Below, in pieces: positions 32,348-44,199 of a stretch of DNA of 56,288 nucleotides (position 1 is its first letter; each line of letters opens with the position of its first letter). The stretch covers positions 1-56,288 of the forward strand of contig UQIG01000011.1 of assembly GCA_900541135.1 (NCBI GenBank), read 5' to 3'. Source of the DNA: an uncultured Collinsella sp. GTDB taxonomy: Bacteria > Actinomycetota > Coriobacteriia > Coriobacteriales > Coriobacteriaceae. The translations under genes were made by a program, and so were the position numbers. Below the pieces are notes generated by a model that was not told where the DNA came from, did no database searches, and saw only the letters and a list, made by a program, of their open reading frames with translations.

Positions 32348-33577
32348 ATGGATCGAAACGAACTCGACCCCAGCGTCCCCAGCGCCACGGAGGTCAAGAA
32401 GATCCCCCTCATCATTAAGGTGTACGCCGTCCTGTGCATCCTGTCCGGCGTGGGCACGCTCCCTTCGGTCGGCGCCTTTATGTGGCAGGTCATCACCGCG
32501 CTCATCAACGGCAACGCCGCCGCCAAGCTCGGCAACAACACGCTCGTCGCGGTCGGCCTTATCGTCGCCGGCATCATGCTCTCGGCTGCCAGTGCTGTCA
32601 TCTTGATCATCTTTGGCCTAGACCTCATCAAGAACCAGCGCCGCAATGCCGCCCGTCTGTCCTATATCCTTATCGCGTTTACCGTCGTCGAGCTTTTGGT
32701 TGACGTGATGCTCCAGGGCATCGGGCCCTTCTTGCTGCACCCTGCCATCCAGCTCGGCATCCTCGTCGCACTTTCGGCCACCGTCGACCCCACGCTGCGC
32801 CAGGAGCGCGAGCTGCAACGCCGCCTGCAGGAAATGCTCGATCGCGACGCCGCCGCCGAGGGCATGCTCGGGCGCGATGAAACCGGCGAAGGCTACATCA
32901 AGCTCAACTACTTCAACCTGTTCTGGGTATTCTTTGTCTGCTGCATACTCGGCCTGATCGCCGAGGACATCTGGCACATGACGGTCGACGACCCGGGCGT
33001 CTACCAGAACCGCGCCGGCATGCTGTTTGGCCCCTTCAGCCCCATCTACGGATTTGGCGCCGTACTCATGACCATGGTGCTCAACCGCTTCTACAAAAAG
33101 AACCCCATCATTATCTTTTTGGTGAGCGCGTTGCTCGGCGCAAGCTTTGAGGTGTTCGTGGGCTGGTTTATGCAGACCTCGTTTGGCGTGGTCTCGTGGA
33201 GCTACTCGCATATGAAGCTCTTTGGCATGCCCGATCCGCTCGCCGTCCTTACCGGCGGACGTACCTGCACGGGCTTCGCCTGCCTGTGGGGCCTGGGCGG
33301 ACTCATCTGGATCAAGCTGCTGCTGCCGAGGCTGTTCAAGCTCATCAACATGATTCCGTGGAAGAGTCGCTACTCGGCTACCGTCATCTTTACCGTCATT
33401 ATGCTGGTCGACGGCGTCATGACGCTGCAGTCGCTCGACTACTGGTACCAGCGCGTCAACGGCACGGAGCCGGATATTCCCGTCGCGCAGTTCTACGGCA
33501 AGTACTTCGATAACGACTACATGGAGAACCGCTTCCAGAGCATGACCATGAGCCCCAAGGATGCAACGCGCGTGTAG
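32348..33577 (+). CDS. Putative ABC-transporter type IV / CmpB-like membrane protein
   Basis: A 409-residue integral membrane protein. The first ~150 residues hold three hydrophobic segments; the C-terminal half matches the ABC_trans_CmpB family (WVFFVCCILGLIAEDIWH, MLFGPFSPIYGFGAVLMT, GASFEVFVGWFMQTSFGVVSWSYS, GRTCTGFACLWGLGG). The biochemical role is unknown and no partner ATPase is adjacent. Start ATG 32348 has AGAAAGGTTATGT upstream. The frame is open 177 bases further back, but that part is not membrane-like. It is divergent from purF. Confidence 0.75.
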   Translation: MDRNELDPSVPSATEVKKIPLIIKVYAVLCILSGVGTLPSVGAFMWQVITALINGNAAAKLGNNTLVAVGLIVAGIMLSAASAVILIIFGLDLIKNQRRNAARLSYILIAFTVVELLVDVMLQGIGPFLLHPAIQLGILVALSATVDPTLRQERELQRRLQEMLDRDAAAEGMLGRDETGEGYIKLNYFNLFWVFFVCCILGLIAEDIWHMTVDDPGVYQNRAGMLFGPFSPIYGFGAVLMTMVLNRFYKKNPIIIFLVSALLGASFEVFVGWFMQTSFGVVSWSYSHMKLFGMPDPLAVLTGGRTCTGFACLWGLGGLIWIKLLLPRLFKLINMIPWKSRYSATVIFTVIMLVDGVMTLQSLDYWYQRVNGTEPDIPVAQFYGKYFDNDYMENRFQSMTMSPKDATRV

Positions 33578-33598
33578 CGCTCACCGCGCCCAAAACGC

Positions 33599-33637
33599 AA
33601 AATGCCCGCCGGTATCACACGTACCGGCGGGCATTTT
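33599..33637. terminator. Bidirectional terminator
   Basis: A 16-bp perfect stem AAAATGCCCGCCGGTA/TACCGGCGGGCATTTT between two convergent genes, with A- and T-runs at its ends. Confidence 0.9.
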
Positions 33638-33667
33638 TATAAACGAGCCTTCTATCGACGCAAGCCT

Positions 33668-34084
33668 CTACGCCTCGCGCTCGACCTCACTCACGCATTC
33701 GTTCTTGATGGTGCCAACGAGCGCCTGCAGCGCATCGACCACGTGCGGGCGAATGTCCCCGCCGATGAGCACGAGCATGATGTCGTCACCTACGGCAAGC
33801 TCGCCGCTTGCCAGCCACACGCGCACATAGCCGATACCCGGCATCGTGCGCGTCGCCTCGATAGCGGCCTGCACCTTATCGGCATCGAAGCCGAACACCA
33901 TGCCGCCCACCTTATGTCCAGGCGCCACACCATCTGTCTCGACCCCACGCACCTCGGACTTAGGCGTCGCACGCACCACGCCGTTGTGTGTCAGGTACAT
34001 CCCACAATCAGCCGCCGAAACATCGGCCTTGGCTTCGCGCAGCCAAGCATCAATCGAAGGCATCGTTTTGCCGTTCTCAAGCAT
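33668..34084 (-). CDS. MoaE-like protein (molybdopterin synthase catalytic-subunit homologue)
   Basis: A 138-residue protein that follows the MoaE fold pattern: GMVFGFDADKVQAAIEATRTMPGIGYVRVWLASGELAVGDDIM and VLIGGDIRPHVVDALQALVGTIK. The second conserved catalytic lysine of MoaE is not evident near the end (ECVSEVEREA). No moaD or other molybdopterin gene is in the window. It may therefore not be a true MoaE. Start ATG 34084 or the adjacent ATG 34087, after GGGAG. Confidence 0.6.
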   Translation of the reverse strand: MLENGKTMPSIDAWLREAKADVSAADCGMYLTHNGVVRATPKSEVRGVETDGVAPGHKVGGMVFGFDADKVQAAIEATRTMPGIGYVRVWLASGELAVGDDIMLVLIGGDIRPHVVDALQALVGTIKNECVSEVEREA

Positions 34085-34151
34085 CATTTCTCCCTTACCG
34101 TCATCGAGTAGCCAATTTGGAACGGGGCTTTTTTAGCTACTCTCGAACAAC

Positions 34152-35156
34152 TTATTCCTCGACCGGCGTGAGCACCATGACGGCACGCGTGTTGCTCAGC
34201 GACAGCGAACGGCAGGTCACAAGCGTTACAACCTTGGTTGCCGAAGCGGCACGATCGGTGGCATCACTCGCCACGGCAGAAGCGCCGTCAAGCATCTCGG
34301 ACAGATAATTCGTCAGCCCGTCGTCGCCCTCAAAGTTGGTCGCGCGCGCCTTGGCATACGTGTCCTCGACAACTTTGGTCGCCAGTGGTCGCAGCTTATA
34401 CGTAGCATCCCGTGTGATGTAATACACAAACTCGATGCTATCGAACGTCGTCTGATCAGTGGTGTCCGAAATCACGTTGAACATCGACCCATCGTTCATA
34501 TGGTGTCCGTAGATCGTGGTTTGCTGATCAACCATTCCCGGCGCGGTGTCATCGCTATCCAGGAAAATGGCCCCAGATGCATTGGCCGTACCGTCAAACA
34601 GCGTGTTGAGGTATTTGGAGTTGTTGTTGGTCTGCACCACGGGATAGTTGATGTTGGTTCCCGGCACATAAATCCAACCCACAATCTCGGGGTTTGTCTG
34701 AGCAAGCGCATCGAAGTCGATAATCGGCACGCCGCTGGCGTCCTGATCGCCTACATATTGCTTCTCGATTTTCTGGTACGAATCGCTTGCCTGCTTATAG
34801 CCAATCTGAGCATTGATAAAGATAGCGGCGGCGGCGACAATCAGACCGATGCCCACGATAATGAGCAGAATAGGAATGATGGAGCGGCGCTTTTTACGCG
34901 GCGGCTCAGTGTAGCTGGACGCCGCGCCGCTCGTTTGCCTCGGCGTCCGGGCCTGCTTCTTTGCCGTGCCATATGACGAAGGGCGATACGCAGCCGGCGT
35001 ATCCTGGCGGCGATGGGACGCCGGTGTCACGGGGCGCGGCGCGCGCGGCTGCTGAGGAGAGGATGTCCGACCCTGCTGCGCCGCATGGGCAGCACCCGGC
35101 TTCGACGGATCGGGAATCTGAGAAGCCTTGAATCGTTTTCCCTGATAGTCGGACAT
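34152..35156 (-). CDS. srtB: Class B sortase
   Basis: A membrane-bound transpeptidase that attaches LPXTG-type proteins to the cell wall or links pilins. A long Pro/Gln/Arg-rich cytoplasmic N-terminus (~95 residues) is followed by a single hydrophobic anchor (SIIPILLIIVGIGLIVAAAAIF). The catalytic domain has the His in IYGHHMNDGSMF, the Cys in VTLVTCRSL and the Arg in SNTRAVMVL. Class B is indicated by the IVGWIYVPGTNINYPVVQ region and the layout. Start ATG 35156 lies 35 bases after purE. A candidate client, the pilin with MPSTG, starts at the far end of the window. Confidence 0.88.
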   Translation of the reverse strand: MSDYQGKRFKASQIPDPSKPGAAHAAQQGRTSSPQQPRAPRPVTPASHRRQDTPAAYRPSSYGTAKKQARTPRQTSGAASSYTEPPRKKRRSIIPILLIIVGIGLIVAAAAIFINAQIGYKQASDSYQKIEKQYVGDQDASGVPIIDFDALAQTNPEIVGWIYVPGTNINYPVVQTNNNSKYLNTLFDGTANASGAIFLDSDDTAPGMVDQQTTIYGHHMNDGSMFNVISDTTDQTTFDSIEFVYYITRDATYKLRPLATKVVEDTYAKARATNFEGDDGLTNYLSEMLDGASAVASDATDRAASATKVVTLVTCRSLSLSNTRAVMVLTPVEE

Positions 35157-35191
35157 GGCTCTCCTTATACTGCGGTGAAACGGCGGAACGT

Positions 35192-35656
35192 CTAGGCGTC
35201 GGCCATCTCCTGCTTCATCTTCTCGATAACCTTGCGGTACTCGGGGTCGCATGCGCCCAGAATCTGCGTGGCGTAGATGGCGGCGTTCTTGGCGCCGTTG
35301 ATGGCAACGCAGGCCACGGGCACACCCGAAGGCATCTGCACCATCGACAGCAGCGAATCCATACCGCCCAGGTCACTCGTCTTCATAGGCACACCGATAA
35401 CCGGTAGCGGCGTAAAGGCAGCCACGACACCACCCAAGTGAGCGGCCTTGCCGGCGGCGGCAATGATCACTTTGATACCGCGATCGGCGGCAGTCGAAGC
35501 CCACTCGTGGACCTTCGCCGGTGTGCGGTGTGCGCTCGCAATGACAAGCTCATAGGGCACGCCCAGCGCCTCGAGCTCGGCGGTGCAGCCTTCCATAACG
35601 CCCAGATCGGACTTGGAACCCATGATGATCCCGACAACCGGCTTTTGATCTGCCAT
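35192..35656 (-). CDS. purE: N5-carboxyaminoimidazole ribonucleotide mutase
   Basis: Class I PurE, sixth stage of purine synthesis. Motifs: VVGIIMGSKSDLGVMEG, VIASAHRTPAKVHEWAS with the catalytic His, IIAAAGKAAHLGGVVA, and PLPVIGVPMKTSDLGGMDSLLSMVQMPSGVPV. Length 154 aa. ATG 35656 has AGGAGG nine bases upstream; a TTG two codons earlier is less likely. No purK is adjacent. Confidence 0.95.
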   Translation of the reverse strand: MADQKPVVGIIMGSKSDLGVMEGCTAELEALGVPYELVIASAHRTPAKVHEWASTAADRGIKVIIAAAGKAAHLGGVVAAFTPLPVIGVPMKTSDLGGMDSLLSMVQMPSGVPVACVAINGAKNAAIYATQILGACDPEYRKVIEKMKQEMADA

Positions 35657-35750
35657 AAACAAAGACCTCCTGTTGAGAGCGGTGACGCGGCCAATCCGCG
35701 ACCCTTAACTACTGAGAGTAGTATAGCTGCTCCCGTCCCTGCGGTCTGTT

Positions 35751-35840
35751 GGTGCTCTGCGGCGGTCCGGTGTTTTCATCTTCACTCCGGTTGCTTTGCA
35801 AAGTCGTTCAGATGAAAACACCGGACCGCCGCAGAGCACC
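35751..35840. repeat. 31-bp perfect inverted repeat upstream of purE
   Basis: Left arm 35751-35781 begins GGTGCTCTGCGGCGGTCCGG and is matched exactly by right arm 35810-35840, with a 28-base loop. The arms end in TTTTCATCT/AGATGAAAA. It may terminate read-through toward purE. Confidence 0.9.
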
Positions 35841-35916
35841 CTCGACCTACCGGGGATTGCTATGACGTACGTTGGCTGATTTTTGCTTGAATGAGAGGTT
35901 TACGGAAGGTGATGGG

Positions 35917-36111
35917 CAATTAGTTCAGATACGTATTTTTTGGCTGTGCCTATTGGCGCTAATGGATCGGGTTGGAGCCATTCTGGAGCCAATAATGGGC
36001 CTTTCTCGCCCTTGAGCGAGCACTTCTGCTGGCCTAGAAGACCAAAACAGCTCAATCGACCCCAAATCGACCTTCGTCCGCCCTCTGAATTATACGTACC
36101 TGAACTAACTG
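35917..36111. repeat. Candidate MITE: 195 bp with 20-bp terminal inverted repeats
   Basis: Ends CAATTAGTTCAGATACGTAT (35917-35936) and the reverse complement of CAGTTAGTTCAGGTACGTAT (36092-36111) match at 18 of 20 positions. The interior is AT-richer than the flanks and has no gene. Confidence 0.5.
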
Positions 36112-36140
36112 TCCAGGAGTGCGTCTCGCCCCTGCCAAAA

Positions 36141-36174
36141 GGTCTCCTGGCGAATGAAAATTCGCCAGGAGACC
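36141..36174. repeat. 15-bp perfect hairpin
   Basis: GGTCTCCTGGCGAAT/ATTCGCCAGGAGACC with a four-base loop (GAAA). Confidence 0.85.
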
Positions 36175-36185
36175 CCATACAAAAC

Positions 36186-36221
36186 GTGGGCTCTGTCGTT
36201 CGAACGAACGACAGGACCCAC
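36186..36221. repeat. Hairpin with Arg-palindromic TTCGAACGAA centre
   Basis: GTGGG and CTGTCGTTCG pair with CGAACGACAG and CCCAC, with two mismatched bases between the blocks. Confidence 0.7.
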
Positions 36222-36295
36222 GCGCACCTTATTTCTCAGCCCTAGTCATCGCGCAAAGCCCCTTCGGCAGCACACGGTGCAACCAAGTCACCGCA

Positions 36296-36386
36296 GGCCG
36301 GGGCGGGAGGGGCCGTGTTTCCTCCTGAGCGACTCTGCTTGCAGCCGGAGCGAAAGGGGGAAATCTCGGCCCCTCCCGCCCCGGCC
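36296..36386. repeat. 20-bp perfect GC-rich inverted repeat after carB
   Basis: GGCCGGGGCGGGAGGGGCCG (36296-36315) is matched exactly at 36367-36386, 12 bases from the carB stop codon. Terminator activity is possible but there is no T-run. Confidence 0.8.
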
Positions 36387-36397
36387 GGCCAGGTCAA

Positions 36398-39712
<3,315 letters not shown>

Positions 39713-39713
39713 G

Positions 39714-41153
39714 TTAGTTCTCCTCGGTCTCAGCGGTCTCGGACTCAGCAAAGTTCCAGCCAGCCAGGCGATCCTTCGCGGTGTCGATGTCCAGGTAGTT
39801 CTCCTCGCCGTCCATGAGTCGCGTAAAGGCGGTAAAGAGATAGTGGGCATCGGTGGGACCAGGCGAGGCCTCGGGGTGGTACTGGACCGAGAAGCACGGT
39901 GCGTCGAGCAGCTGGATGCCCTCAGCGGTACCGTCGTTGAGGTTCACGTGCGTCAGGCGAATGCGACCAAAGCGCTCGTTCATCACGACCGGCGCGATTC
40001 CGCGGCGCACCCAGACGCGCAGATCTCCATCGGCCGCATGCTCGGTCTCGCCGCCGGAAAGCTCGGGAACAAGCTTGCCCAAGCTGGGAAACAGCAGGCC
40101 AAAGCCATGGTTTTGCGCGGTGATCTCCACGCGACGGCTCACCAGGTTCATGACCGGCTGGTTGCCACCGCGGTGACCGAACTTAAGCTTTTCCATCTGG
40201 GCGCCGCAGGCCAGGCTGATCATCTGGTGACCGAGACAGATGCCAAAGACCGGTACCTTGCCGATCAGCTGCTGCACCTGCTCGTAGGTCTCCACCACGG
40301 CGTCGGGGTCGCCGGGGCCATTGGACAAAAAGACGCCATCGGGATTCATGTCGAGCACCTCACTCGCAGGCGTATCCCACGGCACGACGGTAAGGTCGCA
40401 ACCGGCGCGGACCAGCCCCTCCAGAATGCCGCGCTTCACACCGCAGTCGTAGGCGACCACTTTGTGACGGGCAGGAGCGGCAACCGCAAGCGCAAAATTA
40501 TGCGTGGCAGGCAGGTCGGCGGCCACAAACTCGTGAGGCGCGGGGCAGCTCACGGTCTTGACCAGGTTCTCGCCTACCAGCGTGGGCGCTGCGGCCAGAC
40601 ACTCGGCAAGCTCGTCGACGTCGAAGATTTCGGTCGAGATAATGCCCATCTTGGAACCATTGTCGCGCAGATGGCGCACCAGAGCGCGGGTGTCGACACC
40701 CTCGATAGCGACGATACCGTGAGCGCGCAGGTACTCCGGCACGCTGGCGGCCGAGCGCCAGTTAGAAGGCGTGGCGCACATGTCGCGAACGATCATGCCG
40801 CGCATAGCCGGAGCGCTCGCGGGGCGCACGGCGTCGCCGGGGAAGGCCGACTGGACGTCGGTCTCGTCGATACCGTAGTTGCCGATCTGCGGATAGGTCA
40901 TGGTTACGATTTGGCCAGCATAACTCGGGTCGGTCATGACCTCAAAGTAGCCCTCGAGCGAGGTGTTGAAGCAGACTTCGCCGGTCGCGGTGCCCTCGGC
41001 GCCGCATGCACGTCCATAAAAAATGGTCCCATCCTCAAGATACAGGATGCAGGGACCGCAGGTGCCCTTGCTGGTTTTGGCCAGCATACGCTGGCAAAGC
41101 TCGCTGGGCGCGAAGGTGCGGGCGGCAGCGCCCGCGGTATGGTTGTTCGCCAT
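39714..41153 (-). CDS. carA: Carbamoyl-phosphate synthase small subunit (glutaminase)
   Basis: Hydrolyses glutamine and channels ammonia to CarB. The class I amidotransferase triad is visible: Cys in FGICLGHQM and His/Glu in QYHPEASPGP. The N-terminal CPSase domain has YLEDGTIFYGRACGAEG and GEVCFNTSLEGYFEVMTDPSYAGQIV. Length 479 aa is somewhat longer than usual, with extra residues at both ends (an Ala/Thr-rich start and a TAETEEN end). Start ATG 41153 has GGAGAACT upstream. Confidence 0.95.
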   Translation of the reverse strand: MANNHTAGAAARTFAPSELCQRMLAKTSKGTCGPCILYLEDGTIFYGRACGAEGTATGEVCFNTSLEGYFEVMTDPSYAGQIVTMTYPQIGNYGIDETDVQSAFPGDAVRPASAPAMRGMIVRDMCATPSNWRSAASVPEYLRAHGIVAIEGVDTRALVRHLRDNGSKMGIISTEIFDVDELAECLAAAPTLVGENLVKTVSCPAPHEFVAADLPATHNFALAVAAPARHKVVAYDCGVKRGILEGLVRAGCDLTVVPWDTPASEVLDMNPDGVFLSNGPGDPDAVVETYEQVQQLIGKVPVFGICLGHQMISLACGAQMEKLKFGHRGGNQPVMNLVSRRVEITAQNHGFGLLFPSLGKLVPELSGGETEHAADGDLRVWVRRGIAPVVMNERFGRIRLTHVNLNDGTAEGIQLLDAPCFSVQYHPEASPGPTDAHYLFTAFTRLMDGEENYLDIDTAKDRLAGWNFAESETAETEEN

Positions 41154-41310
41154 AGTTCTCCTTCCCGGTCTCACAGGACCGGCTTAAAGGTGTGTAGTTA
41201 GGCCTCGCGGTATTGTAACCGCAAGCATGTCTCATGGCGTTAATTTCATCGAAATGTTTACGAAATGATAATTATGACTTTCTATGCATAATGATTTTTC
41301 TGGGACGGGG
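41154..41310 (-). promoter_or_regulatory. carAB upstream region with AT-rich operator-like sequence
   Basis: The segment near 41245-41300 is AT-rich in a GC-rich neighbourhood and carries repeated half-sites of the form TCATTATGCATA and TCATAATTATCAT on the minus strand, which resemble arginine-repressor boxes. Closer to carA, GCGGTATTGTAACCGC (41207-41222) is an imperfect palindrome. The match to a known operator consensus is loose, so regulation by ArgR is only a suggestion. Confidence 0.3.
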
Positions 41311-41313
41311 ATT

Positions 41314-41357
41314 AAAAATCATCCCGCGAGGCTTGTGGCTCACGCGGGATGATGACG
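41314..41357 (-). terminator. Terminator of the 42325-44117 minus-strand genes
   Basis: Minus strand: ATCATCCCGCG/CGCGGGATGAT followed by TTTTTAA, directly after the stop at 41360. Confidence 0.85.
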
Positions 41358-41359
41358 TC

Positions 41360-42325
41360 TTACTTTTTCTTATCCTGTTCCAGCAGTTCGGACGGCGTGC
41401 GATCGGGCTTGCCACCGCGGAAAATCTCGCGGCCATGCAGACGATGCTCCAGGTCACGTTCGGCCTTTTCCTCGTCAATCTTGGTCTGGCTCACCACCGG
41501 GTCCTCAATCAACGACGACACCGAGTTCACCTGCTTCTGAATGCGTTCGGCGATGGTGTCATCCATACTCACGATGCGCATCTTCCAGTCGATACTCGTG
41601 GCGTTGGATGAGCTCTTGGTCCACACGAACGTCAAAATGGCGCTCTGGTGGCCCCGCGCGGGGAACATGCCAAAGAAGGAATCGTGCTGAATGTTGCTAT
41701 CCTCGTCGATATAGGCGTGAACGTTATACACCACGCGGTCGATCTTATCGTTGAGCAGCGCGTTGGTCGCAAGCGCCGCGGCCTGGATCTGCCCGTTGGA
41801 CAGCAGCTCGAGCTCGTTGGCAGACGATGTGTCCAACACCGTCACCTCGACCGTGCCCGTGCGTTCATCGGCTTCATCGACGGTAAAGTCGAGCGGGAAC
41901 TGCGTAAAGCCGTTGCCCCATTCAAGTCCACCCTTGAGCGCGGTCGAAACGGTATCGACCGAAACGCTCTCGGACAGGTTGGCGGTGTTCAGACGACGCA
42001 TCACGCCGTAGCCAATCTGCATGCCCACGATCAGCACCAAAATACCGATGACCACGGCCATCGCGGTCTTCGTAATGGTATGGCTCACCTGCGAGCCCGA
42101 AGGATCGTCCTCGGACAGCGGGTCGATATGTTTTGCCTGGCTCGCGCGGTCCTCGCTGCGCAGCTGCGCTAGCGCCGCTTTGTCACCGCGCTTGGCCGCG
42201 GCCTCCTTCTCACGCATGCGCTCGGTACGCTTTTTGGCGAGCGTGGGATCCAAGACGCCGGATGCATCGATTTCGGAGAATAACTCCGTCACTTCTTCCG
42301 GAGTCAAAGGGTTCTTGTCAGCCAT
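41360..42325 (-). CDS. Hypothetical single-pass membrane protein
   Basis: A 321-residue protein I do not recognise. Residues 1-80 are charged and probably cytoplasmic (LTPEEVTELFSEIDASG, KKRTERMREKEAAAKRGDK). One hydrophobic segment follows at about 86-108 (KTAMAVVIGILVLIVGMQIGYGV). The outer domain (about 110-320) has a mixed alpha/beta look and ends in a charged tail (GREIFRGGKPDRTPSELLEQDKKK). It is 19 bases downstream of the ABC exporter gene and likely co-transcribed with it. Confidence 0.65.
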   Translation of the reverse strand: MADKNPLTPEEVTELFSEIDASGVLDPTLAKKRTERMREKEAAAKRGDKAALAQLRSEDRASQAKHIDPLSEDDPSGSQVSHTITKTAMAVVIGILVLIVGMQIGYGVMRRLNTANLSESVSVDTVSTALKGGLEWGNGFTQFPLDFTVDEADERTGTVEVTVLDTSSANELELLSNGQIQAAALATNALLNDKIDRVVYNVHAYIDEDSNIQHDSFFGMFPARGHQSAILTFVWTKSSSNATSIDWKMRIVSMDDTIAERIQKQVNSVSSLIEDPVVSQTKIDEEKAERDLEHRLHGREIFRGGKPDRTPSELLEQDKKK

Positions 42326-42344
42326 AAACTTCCTGTCATATCAA

Positions 42345-44117
42345 TCAGTCGAGCTCGTGCGCACGCGCACCTTCGAACTGCATTCGATAGTAACGGGCAT
42401 AGGTGCCGCCACGGGCGAGAAGCTCCTCGTGCGTGCCACGCTCCACAACGCGACCATGCTCAACGGTCGCAATCTCATCGGCGTGCTTAATGGTCGAGAG
42501 ACGATGGGCGATGATAATCGTGGTGCGGCCGCGTGCCAGCTCTTCGAGTGACTCCTGCACCGCCTCCTCGCTCTCGTTATCCAAAGCACTCGTCGCCTCG
42601 TCCAAAATCAGGATCTTGGGGTTCTTGAGAAACACGCGCGCGATGGCAACGCGCTGCTTCTGTCCGCCCGAAAGACGGCTGCCGCGCTCGCCCACCACGG
42701 TGTCGTAGCCCTGCGGAAGCGACTCGATAAAGGCATCGATGTTGGCGCGACGGGCGGCCTCGGCGATCTCTTCTGCCGTAGCGCCCGGCTTGCCGTAGGC
42801 GATGTTCTCGCCAATCGTACCGTCAAACAGATAGACATCCTGCTGCACCAGGCCGATGGCGCGACGCAGGCTCTGCTGCGTCACATCGCGCACGTCCTGA
42901 CCGTCGATGCTAATGGATCCGGCAGCCACGTCATAAAAGCGCGGCAGCAGCGAACAGGTCGTGGACTTGCCACCGCCCGAAGGGCCAACCAAAGCGATGG
43001 TCTGCCCGGGCTTGATGGACAGGTCCATATGGTCGATAACGGGACGCTCATCGGCATCGCCCTCGCCCAGCTCAACATCCTCGTAGTTAAAGCACACGTC
43101 GTGATACTCCACGACGCCGGCAGTCACCTGCAGATCCGTAGCGCCCGGCTTGTCCTGGATATCCGGCGCGGTCGAGAGCACCTCGTCCATACGCTTAAAG
43201 CCGGCGATGGCCTTCTGATACGTTTCGGCCGAATTGACGAGCGTCTCGAGCGGCGTGCAGAACAGCGAAATATAGAGTGCAAAGGTCGCCATATCGACCG
43301 CCTGCAGCTGTCCCTGGGCGACCAGCCAGCCGCCCAGCAGCACCACGATCACATAGAGCACACCCGAGAGCAGGCCATACGTCGCGGTATAGACGCCCAT
43401 GGCGTGATACATGTTCTCCTTGGACGAAAGGTAGCGATCGTTAGAGGCACGGAACTTGGCGCGCTCGGTCTCCTCGTTGGCAAAGCTCTTGACTACGCGC
43501 ATGCCCGCAAGCGAATCCTGCAGCTGCGCATTGATGCCGCTGATCTTTTTGCGGTTGTCGCTAAAAACCTCGCGCATACGCATGTTCTGCCAAAACATGA
43601 TGACCGCAAACGCCGCCGTCACCACGGCCATGGCGAGCGCCAACACCGGGGCGATGGTAAAGAGGATCGCAAACGAGCCAATAATCTCGATGCCGCAGAT
43701 GATGATCCACTCGGGCACGTGGTGCGCCGCCTCGCAGATATCGAACAGATCGTTGACCACGCGGCTCATCATGTCGCCCGAACTGTTGCGGTCGAAGTAC
43801 GCAAAGCTAAAGCGCTCGTACTGGTCAAACAGGTCCTCGCGCATCTTGGACTCCATGCGCGCACCCATCACGTGGCCCCAGTAGCTCACAAAGTAGCGGC
43901 AGGCGCAGCGAACGGCATACATCAGCACCAGCCCCGCCGCGATCATACCGAGCGCCTGCATAATGGCAGCCTGGCCCTGGGTAAACAGCCCACCGGTCAA
44001 ATTGCGCAGAATAATAGGAAACGCAAGGTCAATGGCAGCAAGCACCAGAGCGCAAACAGTATCAGCAACAAAAAGCCCCATCTGGGGCTTGTAATACGAA
44101 AGAAACCTCTTCAGCAT
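42345..44117 (-). CDS. ABC exporter, fused membrane and ATPase domains
   Basis: A 590-residue half-transporter of the multidrug/lipid exporter type that should act as a dimer. The six-helix membrane domain covers about 1-310 (FDQYERFSFAYFDRNSSGDMMSRVVND is the coupling-helix region typical of the class). The ATPase domain has Walker A GPSGGGKSTT, Q-loop VQQDVYLFDGTIGENIAYG, signature LSGGQKQRVAIARVF and Walker B ILILDEATSALDNESE. Substrate unknown. Start ATG 44117 follows GAGGATCAC. Confidence 0.9.
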   Translation of the reverse strand: MLKRFLSYYKPQMGLFVADTVCALVLAAIDLAFPIILRNLTGGLFTQGQAAIMQALGMIAAGLVLMYAVRCACRYFVSYWGHVMGARMESKMREDLFDQYERFSFAYFDRNSSGDMMSRVVNDLFDICEAAHHVPEWIIICGIEIIGSFAILFTIAPVLALAMAVVTAAFAVIMFWQNMRMREVFSDNRKKISGINAQLQDSLAGMRVVKSFANEETERAKFRASNDRYLSSKENMYHAMGVYTATYGLLSGVLYVIVVLLGGWLVAQGQLQAVDMATFALYISLFCTPLETLVNSAETYQKAIAGFKRMDEVLSTAPDIQDKPGATDLQVTAGVVEYHDVCFNYEDVELGEGDADERPVIDHMDLSIKPGQTIALVGPSGGGKSTTCSLLPRFYDVAAGSISIDGQDVRDVTQQSLRRAIGLVQQDVYLFDGTIGENIAYGKPGATAEEIAEAARRANIDAFIESLPQGYDTVVGERGSRLSGGQKQRVAIARVFLKNPKILILDEATSALDNESEEAVQESLEELARGRTTIIIAHRLSTIKHADEIATVEHGRVVERGTHEELLARGGTYARYYRMQFEGARAHELD

Positions 44118-44149
44118 GTGATCCTCAAAGAAATATCAGCAACGTAAGG

Positions 44150-44186
44150 CCCTGGGACAAAGCAATCAGTAGTACTTGTCCCAGGG
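44150..44186 (-). repeat. 11-bp hairpin between the exporter and Nudix genes
   Basis: CCCTGGGACAA/TTGTCCCAGGG. There is no clear T-run. It contains the GGGACA word of the dispersed repeats and might serve as a weak terminator for the Nudix gene. Confidence 0.6.
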
Positions 44187-44199
44187 CTATCCCCACTCG

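Larger units (their letters stand above)
35657..36397. other. Long repeat-rich intergenic region between carB and purE
   Basis: 740 bases with no convincing gene, packed with five inverted-repeat structures listed separately: 35751-35840, 35917-36111, 36141-36174, 36186-36221 and 36296-36386. The purE promoter should lie near its left end; AGTATA at 35720-35725 is a possible minus-strand -10 (TATACT). A 92-codon open frame at 35900-36178 is made of repeat DNA and was rejected. Confidence 0.7.

Noticed and set aside
35900..36178. 92-codon open frame between carB and purE
   Set aside because: It covers the candidate MITE and a perfect hairpin, has no ribosome binding site, and its peptide has no recognisable family.
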